Assembly: GCA_020161965.1 (NCBI GenBank)
Contig: JAIUNH010000054.1
Location: 1-12,707 of the forward strand
Reading direction: 5' to 3'
Source of the DNA: Pseudomonadota bacterium
GTDB lineage: Bacteria > Pseudomonadota > Alphaproteobacteria > CACIAM-22H2
Length of the DNA: 12,707 nucleotides
The position numbers and the translations under genes are program-made. Under the pieces are notes generated by a model that saw only the letters and a list, made by a program, of their open reading frames with translations, was not told where the DNA came from and made no database searches. Shown here in pieces: positions 1 through 6,284 of the stretch; positions within the stretch are counted from its first letter, which is position 1; each line of letters opens with the position of its first letter.

Positions 1-2
1 TG

Positions 3-731
3 ACGACGCTCGTGCGCCAGGTCATGGCCGGTATCGACGATGCCGCGCGCGGCCTGCTGTCGATCGCCGTGCTGCTGGGTTGTGCGGGCGTCATCGTCAC
101 GGTGCTCGGCTCGTCGGGCATCGCGGTGAAGTTCTCGTCGCTGCTCGTGTCCTTCGCGGGCGTGTCGATGATCGTGCTGCTGATCCTCAGCGCGATCCTG
201 TGCATCCTGCTGGGCATGGACGTGCCGACCACGGCGTCCTACGTGATCGCCTCGTCGGTGGCCGCACCCGCCCTGGTGGCGTTGGGCTTGCCGCCGCTGT
301 CGGCGCATCTGTTCATCTTCTACTTCGCCATCTTGTCCGCGATCACGCCGCCGGTGTGTTCCAGCGTGTTCGCGGCCGCGACCATCGCCAATGAAAGTTT
401 CTGGAAGGTCGCGTCGCACGCCTTGCGCATCGGGGCGGCGATCTACTTCATCCCCTTCATGTTCGTGTACCGGCCGGCGCTGCTGACCGACGGCTCGGCG
501 CTCGAGATCGCCTATCACTTGGTGGTGTCGGGGGCCGCAATCCTGGCGATGACAGGCGGGATGATGGCCTATTATTTCGGCCGGGCGAGCGGCGCCTTGC
601 GATTGCTGCTGCTGGCGATTGCGGCGGTGCTGTTTTATCCGTCGATTTACGCCGACCTCGCGGGGCTCGCGGTCATGGTGCTGCTCGCTTTGTGGCAGCG
701 CTACCGGACCAAGGCTGTCGCGGCGGCCTGA
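3..731 (+). CDS. TRAP transporter fused permease (TAXI type), C-terminal part; 5' end outside window
   Basis: This is the membrane permease of a tripartite ATP-independent periplasmic transporter, which uses an ion gradient to import organic acids delivered by a periplasmic binding protein. The reading frame is open to the left edge, so the 242 residues seen are only the C-terminal portion; the GTG at 12 is not a credible start. The sequence is almost entirely hydrophobic helices. It carries the DctM-type signature LGMDVPTTASYVI (near residue 69), followed by an ITPPV segment and FMFVYRPALL, which I recognise from the 4TM/12TM fused permeases that partner TAXI-type binding proteins. The substrate cannot be read from this fragment. 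The binding-protein gene would be expected to the left. The gene ends at a TGA 20 nt before a strong hairpin and converges on the SDR gene. Family assignment is confident; the TAXI subtype is likely. Confidence 0.85.
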   Translation, partial: TTLVRQVMAGIDDAARGLLSIAVLLGCAGVIVTVLGSSGIAVKFSSLLVSFAGVSMIVLLILSAILCILLGMDVPTTASYVIASSVAAPALVALGLPPLSAHLFIFYFAILSAITPPVCSSVFAAATIANESFWKVASHALRIGAAIYFIPFMFVYRPALLTDGSALEIAYHLVVSGAAILAMTGGMMAYYFGRASGALRLLLLAIAAVLFYPSIYADLAGLAVMVLLALWQRYRTKAVAAA

Positions 732-751
732 TCCTCCGGCCACAAATGAAA

Positions 752-785
752 AAGGGCCCCGCCGGTTCGCGCCGGCGGGGCCCTT
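752..785. terminator. Shared hairpin terminator between convergent genes
   Basis: A perfect 12-bp GC-rich stem (754-765 with 772-783) encloses the 6-nt loop TTCGCG, and two flanking A-T pairs extend it to 752-785. Read on the minus strand, the stem is followed by TTTTTCATTT, a good U-tract, so it should end SDR transcription efficiently. On the plus strand it is followed only by a short, broken T-run, so termination of the TRAP gene is less certain. It sits between the stop codons at 731 and 800. Confidence 0.85.
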
Positions 786-799
786 CGCGTTTCGGACGG

Positions 800-1582
800 T
801 TAGATCGCGGGGCTTTTGCCACCGTCGATGGCCAATGCCGCCCCGGTGATGTAGGACGCCTGGTCGGAAACCAGGAAGCACACCGCGTTGGCGAATTCCT
901 CGGCTTTACCGAAGCGGCCCAGCGGAATCGTACGGCTTTCGTTGGTGATGAATTGGTCGTAGCTCATATGGCTCGCGCGTTCCTTGTGCATGCGCGGCCA
1001 TTGATCGCTTTCGATCGAGCCCACGCCCACCGCATTCACCAGAATACCGTCGGCGGCGAGCTCGCCCGCCATGATCTTGGTCATCGCATAGCCGGCCCAG
1101 CGCGAGATCGCGGTTGGGGCACCCATCGGGGCGGGGGTGCGCGCAGAGGAGCTCAGCACGTTGACGATACGGCCCCATTTGCGCGTGCGCATGCCGGGGA
1201 TCAGCTTCTGCGCCAGATGCAGCGCCGCGACGACCTTCAAATCCATATCGGCGAACAGGCCGGTACGGGTGAGCTGTTCCAGCGAACCGCGCACCGACGA
1301 GCCCGCGTTGTTGACCAGAATGTCGATCTGCGGAAACTCCGGCAGAACGTCGGCGAGAACGCGATCGATATCGTCGGTCTTTGAGACATCGCAAACATAG
1401 CCGGCGACGCGGGCATTGGTTTGCGCGCGCAGGAGTGCAAGCGATTCGTTCAGCACGTCCTGCCGGCGGGCGAGGATGATGACGTTGGCGCCCGAGCGCG
1501 ATAGGCGCTGGGCGATGGCGAAGCCGATTCCCCGGCTACCGCCGGTGACGAGGGCCGTGCGGCCGGTAAGATCGATCAACAT
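800..1582 (-). CDS. SDR-family NAD(P)-dependent oxidoreductase
   Basis: This is a 260-residue classical short-chain dehydrogenase/reductase, a cytoplasmic enzyme that oxidises or reduces a hydroxyl/keto group using NAD(P)(H). Visible features in order are: the Rossmann glycine motif TGGSRGIG at residues 13-20; an acidic CDV segment near 64-66 that contacts the adenine ring; NNAG at 91-94; catalytic Ser in SSS 144-146; the Tyr165-x3-Lys169 pair; and a C-terminal YITGAALAIDGG. The length is normal for the family. The usual NxxxPG after the active site is replaced by NAVGVGSIESDQW, which marks a sub-branch often annotated loosely as 3-oxoacyl-ACP reductase. The ATG start is supported by GGAG at 1590-1593, 7 nt upstream. 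The gene stands alone and ends at the shared hairpin. The substrate cannot be inferred, and the neighbouring TRAP gene converges on it, so it is no guide. Confidence 0.9.
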   Translation of the reverse strand: MLIDLTGRTALVTGGSRGIGFAIAQRLSRSGANVIILARRQDVLNESLALLRAQTNARVAGYVCDVSKTDDIDRVLADVLPEFPQIDILVNNAGSSVRGSLEQLTRTGLFADMDLKVVAALHLAQKLIPGMRTRKWGRIVNVLSSSARTPAPMGAPTAISRWAGYAMTKIMAGELAADGILVNAVGVGSIESDQWPRMHKERASHMSYDQFITNESRTIPLGRFGKAEEFANAVCFLVSDQASYITGAALAIDGGKSPAI

Positions 1583-1796
1583 GTTTTCGCTCCGCTGGTA
1601 TTCGGGATCGACGATTTAATCCGGCCGCAGCCATGCGATCGACAGAATAAAACTCATCGAGAGCGCAATCATATGCGTGCGAAATCGTATTCGGTCGTGA
1701 TCCTCTGTTGAGCCGGATCCAATTTCATTCAGAGTCGCGCCTCATCCCATTTATTCTCTGAAGGACGAAGTAGCCCCGATCAGTGGCGTTGTTTCC

Positions 1797-1819
1797 CGCA
1801 GATCATCGCTTGATCTGCG
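1797..1819. repeat. Perfect 9-bp inverted repeat
   Basis: The arms CGCAGATCA (1797-1805) and TGATCTGCG (1811-1819) are exact reverse complements around the 5-nt centre TCGCT. Neither strand has a T-tract after the stem, so it is a poor intrinsic terminator. It could be a dimeric regulator's operator, or a hairpin in the 3' region of the kinase transcript. It lies 215 nt upstream of the SDR start and 183 nt downstream of the kinase stop. The symmetry is directly visible; its role is unknown. Confidence 0.5.
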
Positions 1820-1932
1820 AGAATCCCCATCTCTAACCGGTTGAATTTACGTGATGTCCGCGTATGTCGACAGGGTAGGGAGCGTGGGCTTCAATCTCTT
1901 TAGCACCCACCATTCGGACCGCACGAAAATAG

Positions 1933-1959
1933 AGCGCCTTTCGCGGTTTTTTTGGCGCT
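1933..1959 (-). terminator. Possible weak terminator downstream of the two-component operon
   Basis: On the minus strand AGCGCC (1959-1954) can pair with GGCGCT (1938-1933) across a 15-nt A-rich loop, and the stem is followed by CTATTTT. It is placed correctly, about 45 nt after the kinase stop codon. The stem is only 6 bp and the loop is long, so this is a weak candidate, listed only because no better terminator is visible for this transcript. Confidence 0.2.
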
Positions 1960-2001
1960 GCACGACGGCCGCATTCTCTGAGGCCGGCCGCTTTCCGTCA
2001 C

Positions 2002-3435
2002 CTAGGTCACCTTCGGCAGCGCTACCGTCACGAGCAGGCCGCCGGCTGGCGTGTCGTCGAGTTGAATGGCGCCATTCTGCGCCAGGATCACGTCGCGCGC
2101 GATCGTCAGGCCGAGACCCGTTCCACCGGTTTCGCGATTGCGCGAGGTCTCCAGCCGGATGAACGGGCGGAAGGCCTCTTCGCGCTGCTCGGCCGGAATA
2201 CCCGGTCCGTCGTCGGTGACTGTGATGACGAGCGAGTCCGCGTGGTCGTGCAGCGCCACGCGGACTTCCTTGCCGAACTTGCAACCGTTATCGATCAGAT
2301 TGGCGAAGGCGCGCCGGACGGCGACCGGCTGGCAGGTGAGGCCCGCATGATCGGGGCCATCATAGACGACACGGCAACCGGCGTCGGTGGCGGTATCGCA
2401 CAGGCTGATCAGCATGGCCGCGAGATCGGTGACGCTGCGCGGCTCGTCCTTCAGCCGGTTGCTGGCGAAAGTGAGCGTGGCGCTCATCATCGCCTCCATA
2501 TCCTCGATGTCGGACAAAACCTGCCGGCGTTGGTCCTGATCGGGCAGGTATTCGGCGAGCAGACGCATGCGAGTAAGCGGTGTGCGCAGATCGTGGCTGA
2601 TCGCGGCGATCATCTGCAGCCGATCGTCGACGAAGCGTTTCAGCCGCAATTGCATGGCATTGAACGAGCTGCCGATCGCCTGCAACTCCGGTGCGTTGAA
2701 GCTCCCGACAAGGCTAAGTTCGCGGTCTCGTCCGAGCTTCTCGGCCGCCACGGCCAGATCGTCCAGCGGTTTCACCACGCCGCGCGCCACCCATATCGAC
2801 AGCAAAGCGATCAACGCGACGGCGAGGAACGGCAGGAGGAAATTCCGAACCATACGCACGACTTCCTGTCCGTCGCTTTTTGGCATGATCAGCAACCATT
2901 CGCGGGGGCCGATGGGGAAGGCGATGCGCAGATCGCTGCTGACGAGGTTGGTCTCCTTGGCGGTGATCACGTCGCGCATCACCGCAGGGAGTGGCGGCAG
3001 AATAATGACCATCGGACGCGACGAATATTCTGGGTCGTCGAGCTCATCCGCCATCAGCAGGACATCCTGCGGCGGCAGACCGAGCGCTTCGACGAGTTGC
3101 CGGTGAAATTCAACGAAGGCGCCGATCCGCTGCGATTCGATTTTCGACGTATGGCGTAGATCCGGCCGCGTCTCCGACAGCGTGATGTCCAGCCAATCTT
3201 GGGCCGGCAGGTCGCGCAGCAGGGTCGGCCGCTCGGCGGCGGGCATCGCGATGCTGCGTTCGCGCACGTCGTGCAATGTTGAGATCAACCACTCGCGATC
3301 GAAGAACATGATCTTGGGTGGGTGGATCACCAACGGCATCAGCAGATCCACCGTTTTCATCGCCAGCAACCCGGCGATGATGACGACGATAATTCGCGGT
3401 GCCAGACGCAGTCTCGACCAGAGCGGAATTTTCAC
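2002..3435 (-). CDS. Membrane-bound sensor histidine kinase (EnvZ-like)
   Basis: This 477-residue inner-membrane kinase should sense an envelope signal, autophosphorylate and pass phosphate to the regulator encoded just upstream. Domains in order are: transmembrane helix 1 (about 15-36); a periplasmic sensor loop (about 37-195) I do not recognise; transmembrane helix 2 (about 198-217); HAMP (about 218-270); a HisKA dimerisation domain with phospho-acceptor His281 in HDLRTPL (281-287); and an ATP-binding domain with N-box Asn379/Asn383, G1 box DDGPGI (408-413) and G2 box GGTGLGL (437-443). All catalytic motifs are intact. Translation starts at a GTG (3433-3435) that overlaps the regulator's TGA as GTGA, so the two are translationally coupled. 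The signal is unknown; the HDLRTPLTRMRLLAEYL stretch is typical of proteobacterial EnvZ/OmpR-type pairs. Confidence 0.93.
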   Translation of the reverse strand: MKIPLWSRLRLAPRIIVVIIAGLLAMKTVDLLMPLVIHPPKIMFFDREWLISTLHDVRERSIAMPAAERPTLLRDLPAQDWLDITLSETRPDLRHTSKIESQRIGAFVEFHRQLVEALGLPPQDVLLMADELDDPEYSSRPMVIILPPLPAVMRDVITAKETNLVSSDLRIAFPIGPREWLLIMPKSDGQEVVRMVRNFLLPFLAVALIALLSIWVARGVVKPLDDLAVAAEKLGRDRELSLVGSFNAPELQAIGSSFNAMQLRLKRFVDDRLQMIAAISHDLRTPLTRMRLLAEYLPDQDQRRQVLSDIEDMEAMMSATLTFASNRLKDEPRSVTDLAAMLISLCDTATDAGCRVVYDGPDHAGLTCQPVAVRRAFANLIDNGCKFGKEVRVALHDHADSLVITVTDDGPGIPAEQREEAFRPFIRLETSRNRETGGTGLGLTIARDVILAQNGAIQLDDTPAGGLLVTVALPKVT

Positions 3436-4175
3436 GCGGCCGCATCCTGTGACAAGGCGACGGGTGCGGTGAAAAAATATCCTTCGTTACGAATGGTTTT
3501 GATGAAGGTCGGTTCCTGTGGATTAACTTCGATTTTGCGGCGCAATCGACTGATCTGCACGTCGATGCTGCGATCGTAGGATTGGTTCATGCGGCCATGC
3601 GCCAGATCAAGCAACTGATCACGGGTCAGCGCGCGTTGCGGATGCTCCAAGAAAGCGAGCAGAAGGTCGAACTCGCCGCTGGTTAAATCGGTCAGCACAC
3701 CATCCGGCGATGTCAGGGTGCGTCGATTGGTGTTCAACCGCCAACCGCCGAATTCGTAGATCGTCGCTGCCGGCGGGCGCTCGGCGTTAAGGCTGGCAGC
3801 ACCCAGCCGGCGGGTGACCGCGCGGATGCGCGCTAGCAATTCGCGCGGATTGAACGGCTTCACGACGTAATCGTCGGCGCCGATCTCCAGCCCGACGATG
3901 CGATCGGTATCGCCGGTCATGGCCGTCAGCAGGATGATCGGCACCGCGCTTTGCGCGCGCATGCGCCGGCACAGCGACAATCCGTCCTCGCCCGGCATCA
4001 TGATGTCGAGCACGATCACGTCGATCCGCGAACTCTCGCAGATCGAGAACATCTCCCGGCCATCGGCGGCGCGGCTTACCTTCAGCCCGTGATCGGTCAG
4101 GAACCGCCCCAGCATGGCGCCGATGCGTTGGTCGTCGTCGACGATCAGGACGTGGATGGCGGGAAGGGTGCTCAC
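3432..4175 (-). CDS. OmpR-family response regulator (receiver plus winged helix)
   Basis: This 247-residue DNA-binding regulator is the partner of the overlapping kinase. The receiver domain (about 7-122) has the acidic pocket Asp13-Asp15, phospho-acceptor Asp57 in VLDIMMPGEDG, switch Thr84 and Lys106 in the KPF motif. A linker (about 125-138) leads to an OmpR/PhoB-type winged helix (about 140-236), with LTSGEFDLL at the start, the recognition-helix region YDRSIDVQISRLRRKIE and the wing IRNEGYFF. Length and motifs are complete. The start is a GTG at 4173-4175, preceded by GGAG at 4183-4186 with a 7-nt gap. The gene is the first of a two-gene operon transcribed away from the MipA–RND operon, across a 171-bp region carrying direct repeats. 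Control of itself and of the divergent operon is the natural inference. The family is certain; the target genes are inferred. Confidence 0.95.
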   Translation of the reverse strand: MSTLPAIHVLIVDDDQRIGAMLGRFLTDHGLKVSRAADGREMFSICESSRIDVIVLDIMMPGEDGLSLCRRMRAQSAVPIILLTAMTGDTDRIVGLEIGADDYVVKPFNPRELLARIRAVTRRLGAASLNAERPPAATIYEFGGWRLNTNRRTLTSPDGVLTDLTSGEFDLLLAFLEHPQRALTRDQLLDLAHGRMNQSYDRSIDVQISRLRRKIEVNPQEPTFIKTIRNEGYFFTAPVALSQDAAA

Positions 4176-4198
4176 GTGGAATCTCCAATTGAGAGGCC

Positions 4199-4204
4199 AC
4201 TATA
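4199..4204 (-). promoter_or_regulatory. Possible -10 element for the response regulator gene
   Basis: TATAGT on the minus strand matches the sigma-70 -10 consensus at five of six positions and lies 23 nt before the GTG start. No recognisable -35 box occurs 16-18 nt upstream, so the call rests on the hexamer and its position. The direct repeats begin about 40 nt further upstream, a plausible activator position. Confidence 0.35.
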
Positions 4205-4242
4205 GCAGTCCGACTGGACCCGGCATTGGCCCAGCAAACTTC

Positions 4243-4269
4243 TGAAACATATCGACACCGGGCTGACAC
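4243..4269 (+). promoter_or_regulatory. Three direct hexamer repeats, candidate OmpR-family operator
   Basis: TGAAAC (4243-4248), CGACAC (4253-4258) and TGACAC (4264-4269) repeat in the same orientation at steps of 10 and 11 bp. OmpR-family dimers bind head-to-tail to direct repeats about one helical turn apart, so the spacing fits the regulator encoded at 3432-4175. The repeats are imperfect and no known motif was matched, so binding is an inference. Confidence 0.4.
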
Positions 4270-4346
4270 GGTCCGGCGAACCGGCGGGGTTAGGGTGCAA
4301 ATGCCATCCGATTTACCGGATTCACGCCAAGGACGAGCATTCCCAG

Positions 4347-5186
4347 ATGATCCAAGCCCCTGCCGCCACCCGCATTTTTATTGCTGCCGCGTTCCTTCTG
4401 GCGCTGCCGCTCGCCGCCGCCGCCCAGCAACCATCCGCGCAACGCCCGGGCTCGCCCGCCGGCCCGGCACCGAAAAAGGATTGGGATATCCGGATCGGCG
4501 GCGCCGCCTTTTACCAGCCGAAATACGAGGGGAGCGATCAGTACAAAGCCTCGGCCTTGCCGCTGCTGATGATCAACTATCGTGATCTGGTGTTTCTGCG
4601 CGGGACGACGCTGGGCGTGAACGCCTTCACCGCGCAGGGCGTGCGCCCCGGCGACAAGCTGCAGATCGGTCCGCTCGTCAATTATCGCTTCGGTCGCGAC
4701 GAAAGCGACAGCGATGATCTGCGCGGTATGGGCGATATCGATGGCGCGGTGGAGCTCGGCGGTTTCGTCAATTACGGCTTCGGTCCGTGGTCCGCCGGTC
4801 TCACCGTGCTGCGCGACGTCAGCGATAGTCACGATGGTCTGACCGCGAAGTTCTCGGGCGGCCATCGCCTGCCGTTGGGTCCGAAATGGATGCTGCGCAG
4901 CGAGTTCTTCGCGACTTGGGCCGACGAAAACTACAACAAGGCTTTTTTCGGCGTCACGGCCGCGCAGTCGGCGCGCAGCGGTTTGCGGCAGTATCAGCCC
5001 GACGGCGGTTTCAAGGATGCCGGCGTGACCCTCGATCTCGACTACCGGCTGACGGAAAAATGGAGCCTCACCGGCCGGGCCGGGTACAAGCGCTTGCTGG
5101 GCGACGCCGCCGATAGCCCGCTGGTTAAGGATCGCGGGACTCCGAATCAACTCAGCACCGGTGTGTTCGTCGGCTACAGGTTCTGA
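4347..5186 (+). CDS. MipA/OmpV-family outer-membrane protein
   Basis: This 279-residue predicted beta-barrel belongs to the family of MipA (a scaffold linking murein hydrolase MltA and PBP1B in E. coli) and the porin-like OmpV. A signal peptide covers about residues 1-26 (hydrophobic stretch 10-25, cleavage near the AAAAQ at 23-27). It is followed by a Pro/Ala-rich linker (about 28-42) and then alternating beta-strand sequence. Family marks are the N-terminal PKYEGSDQY (58-66), the C-terminal YKRLLGDAADSPLV with RGTPNQLSTG (247-272), and a terminal Phe in VGYRF, the usual signal for outer-membrane insertion. It is the first gene of the rightward operon; the adaptor follows 18 nt after its stop. 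Members of this family are often controlled by a neighbouring two-component system. Whether it acts here as scaffold, porin or exit duct for the pump cannot be read from sequence. Confidence 0.9.
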   Translation: MIQAPAATRIFIAAAFLLALPLAAAAQQPSAQRPGSPAGPAPKKDWDIRIGGAAFYQPKYEGSDQYKASALPLLMINYRDLVFLRGTTLGVNAFTAQGVRPGDKLQIGPLVNYRFGRDESDSDDLRGMGDIDGAVELGGFVNYGFGPWSAGLTVLRDVSDSHDGLTAKFSGGHRLPLGPKWMLRSEFFATWADENYNKAFFGVTAAQSARSGLRQYQPDGGFKDAGVTLDLDYRLTEKWSLTGRAGYKRLLGDAADSPLVKDRGTPNQLSTGVFVGYRF

Positions 5187-5204
5187 GCGGGAAGGATCAT
5201 CCGC

Positions 5205-6284
5205 ATGAACCGCTCCGTTTTCGTCGCCGGCGCCGTGGCGCTCGGCGCCGTCGCATGGGTCGCCAGCGGTCAGTTCGGCACGCGCGGGGGCAAAACCCAA
5301 GCCTCGGTGCCGGGTCCGCCGGCGTCGAAGGCGGAACCGGTGCTGGTGCGCACCCGAATCCTTGAGGCGCAGCCTTACGCGCGCGAGATCGTGCTGCGCG
5401 GGCGCAGTGCCGCGGCGCGCTGGGTCGATCTCAAGGCGGAGACGCAAGGCCGCGTCGCCGATCTGCCCCTCGCGAAGGGCGGAAGCGTGAAGGCGGGCGA
5501 CATTGTCGCACGGCTCGCGACCGACGAACGCGAGGCGCGCCGCGCCGAGACGGATGCGCTTTTGCGCCAACGCAAGATCGAGCACGACGCTTCCGTGGCG
5601 CTCGCCGAAAAGGGCTTCCGTCCGGTCATCAAAGTGGCGGAATCGCAAGCGGCACTCGACGCCGCACGTGCCGCCGCCAAGGCGGTGGAGGTGGAGCTGC
5701 AACGCACGCTGATCCGTGCCCCCTTCGGCGGGGTGATCGAAGAGCGTAAGGTGGAGATCGGCGCCTATCTCAAGGCCGGCGATACCGTGGTGCGCCTGAT
5801 CGAGCGCGATCCCATGCTGATCGTTGCCCAGGTCGGCGAACGCGACGTCGCGACGCTCGGCACGGGCCAGATCGGTAAAGCGATTCTGGCGACCGGCGAA
5901 ACGGTCGAAGGCCGCATCCGCTTTGTCGCCAGCATGGCCGATCCGGCGACGCGCACCTTCACGGTCGAACTGGAGGTTCCTAATCCCAACGGGCGCTTAA
6001 AGGACGGCATCACCGCCGAACTGCGCTTCGTCGCCGATAGCCGGCCGGCCCATCTGGTGACGCCGGCGATCCTCGCCCTCGACGACAACGGTGCCGTCGG
6101 TCTCAATCTCGTCGAGGACGATGGCCGCGTGACGTTCCGGCCGGTACAGATTTTGGGCGATGGCCCGCAAGGCGTTTGGCTCGGGGGAGTGCCCGAGAAG
6201 GCGACGGCAATCGTCGTCGGTCAGGATTTCGTGCGCGCCGGCGACAAGGTCCGCGTCGCGGCGGATGGCCGGAAGCTGCCATGA
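5205..6284 (+). CDS. RND efflux periplasmic adaptor subunit (HlyD/AcrA type)
   Basis: This 359-residue membrane fusion protein should join the inner-membrane pump to an outer-membrane channel. An N-terminal hydrophobic segment (about 5-22) without a lipobox cysteine acts as signal or anchor, followed by a Gly/Pro-rich linker. The first lipoyl half is at about 74-106 (VDLKAETQGRV ... KAGDIVARL). A short alpha-helical hairpin rich in Ala, Arg, Glu and Gln spans about 107-168, and the second lipoyl half about 169-200 (IRAPFGGVIEERKVEIGAYL). The beta-barrel domain follows, with the conserved ADPATRTFTVELEVPNP (246-262), and then a membrane-proximal domain to the end. The ATG at 5205 has GGAAGGA at 5190-5196, 8 nt upstream. 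Its TGA overlaps the pump's ATG as ATGA. The hairpin is short, as in adaptors of many RND pumps. Confidence 0.93.
   Translation: MNRSVFVAGAVALGAVAWVASGQFGTRGGKTQASVPGPPASKAEPVLVRTRILEAQPYAREIVLRGRSAAARWVDLKAETQGRVADLPLAKGGSVKAGDIVARLATDEREARRAETDALLRQRKIEHDASVALAEKGFRPVIKVAESQAALDAARAAAKAVEVELQRTLIRAPFGGVIEERKVEIGAYLKAGDTVVRLIERDPMLIVAQVGERDVATLGTGQIGKAILATGETVEGRIRFVASMADPATRTFTVELEVPNPNGRLKDGITAELRFVADSRPAHLVTPAILALDDNGAVGLNLVEDDGRVTFRPVQILGDGPQGVWLGGVPEKATAIVVGQDFVRAGDKVRVAADGRKLP

Larger units (their letters stand above)
1583..2001. other. 419-bp intergenic region without a convincing gene
   Basis: This region lies between the SDR start and the histidine kinase stop, and is visibly richer in A+T than its surroundings. 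The right-hand part is downstream of the kinase gene and the left-hand part should hold the SDR promoter. A TATGAT hexamer on the minus strand (1668-1673) is a possible -10 element for the SDR gene, but I see no good -35 box at the right spacing. It also holds the inverted repeat at 1797-1819 and the weak hairpin at 1933-1959. I see no tRNA, no insertion-sequence ends and no reading frame with a credible ribosome binding site and protein-like composition throughout. Confidence 0.6.
4176..4346. promoter_or_regulatory. Divergent promoter region between two-component and efflux operons
   Basis: These 171 bp must hold the promoters of both the regulator–kinase operon (leftward) and the mipA-like–RND–lpxO-like operon (rightward). 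They contain the direct repeats at 4243-4269 and a leftward -10-like box at 4199-4204. A small inverted repeat (ATCCG 4306-4310 with CGGAT 4317-4321) lies in the probable leader of the mipA-like gene. AAGGA at 4329-4333, 13 nt before its ATG, is the best ribosome binding site, though rather distant. I find no convincing rightward -35/-10 pair, which would fit a promoter dependent on an activator. Confidence 0.7.

Noticed and set aside
1847..2284. 145-codon minus-strand frame overlapping the kinase 3' end
   Set aside because: Most of it is an Arg-rich out-of-frame reading of the kinase gene. Only its last part lies in intergenic DNA, which is reported separately as a low-interest observation.
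2062..3159. 365-codon plus-strand frame opposite the histidine kinase
   Set aside because: The kinase motifs on the minus strand are complete; this frame has shadow-like composition and no start signal.
4306..4321. Small hairpin upstream of the MipA gene as a possible riboswitch or attenuator
   Set aside because: Only 5 bp with a 6-nt loop; no larger conserved fold, leader peptide or T-run is visible.
4290..5702. 470-codon open frame on the minus strand opposite the MipA and adaptor genes
   Set aside because: It covers two recognisable genes on the other strand and is Arg/Ala/Gly/His-rich without domains. This is the usual antisense shadow of GC-rich coding DNA with strong third-position bias.
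6176..6280. Upstream extension of the RND pump start into the adaptor gene
   Set aside because: The added 35 residues are Arg/Gly-rich out-of-frame adaptor sequence. The ATG at 6281 gives the standard pump N-terminus, has GGAAG 5 nt before it and makes an ATGA overlap.
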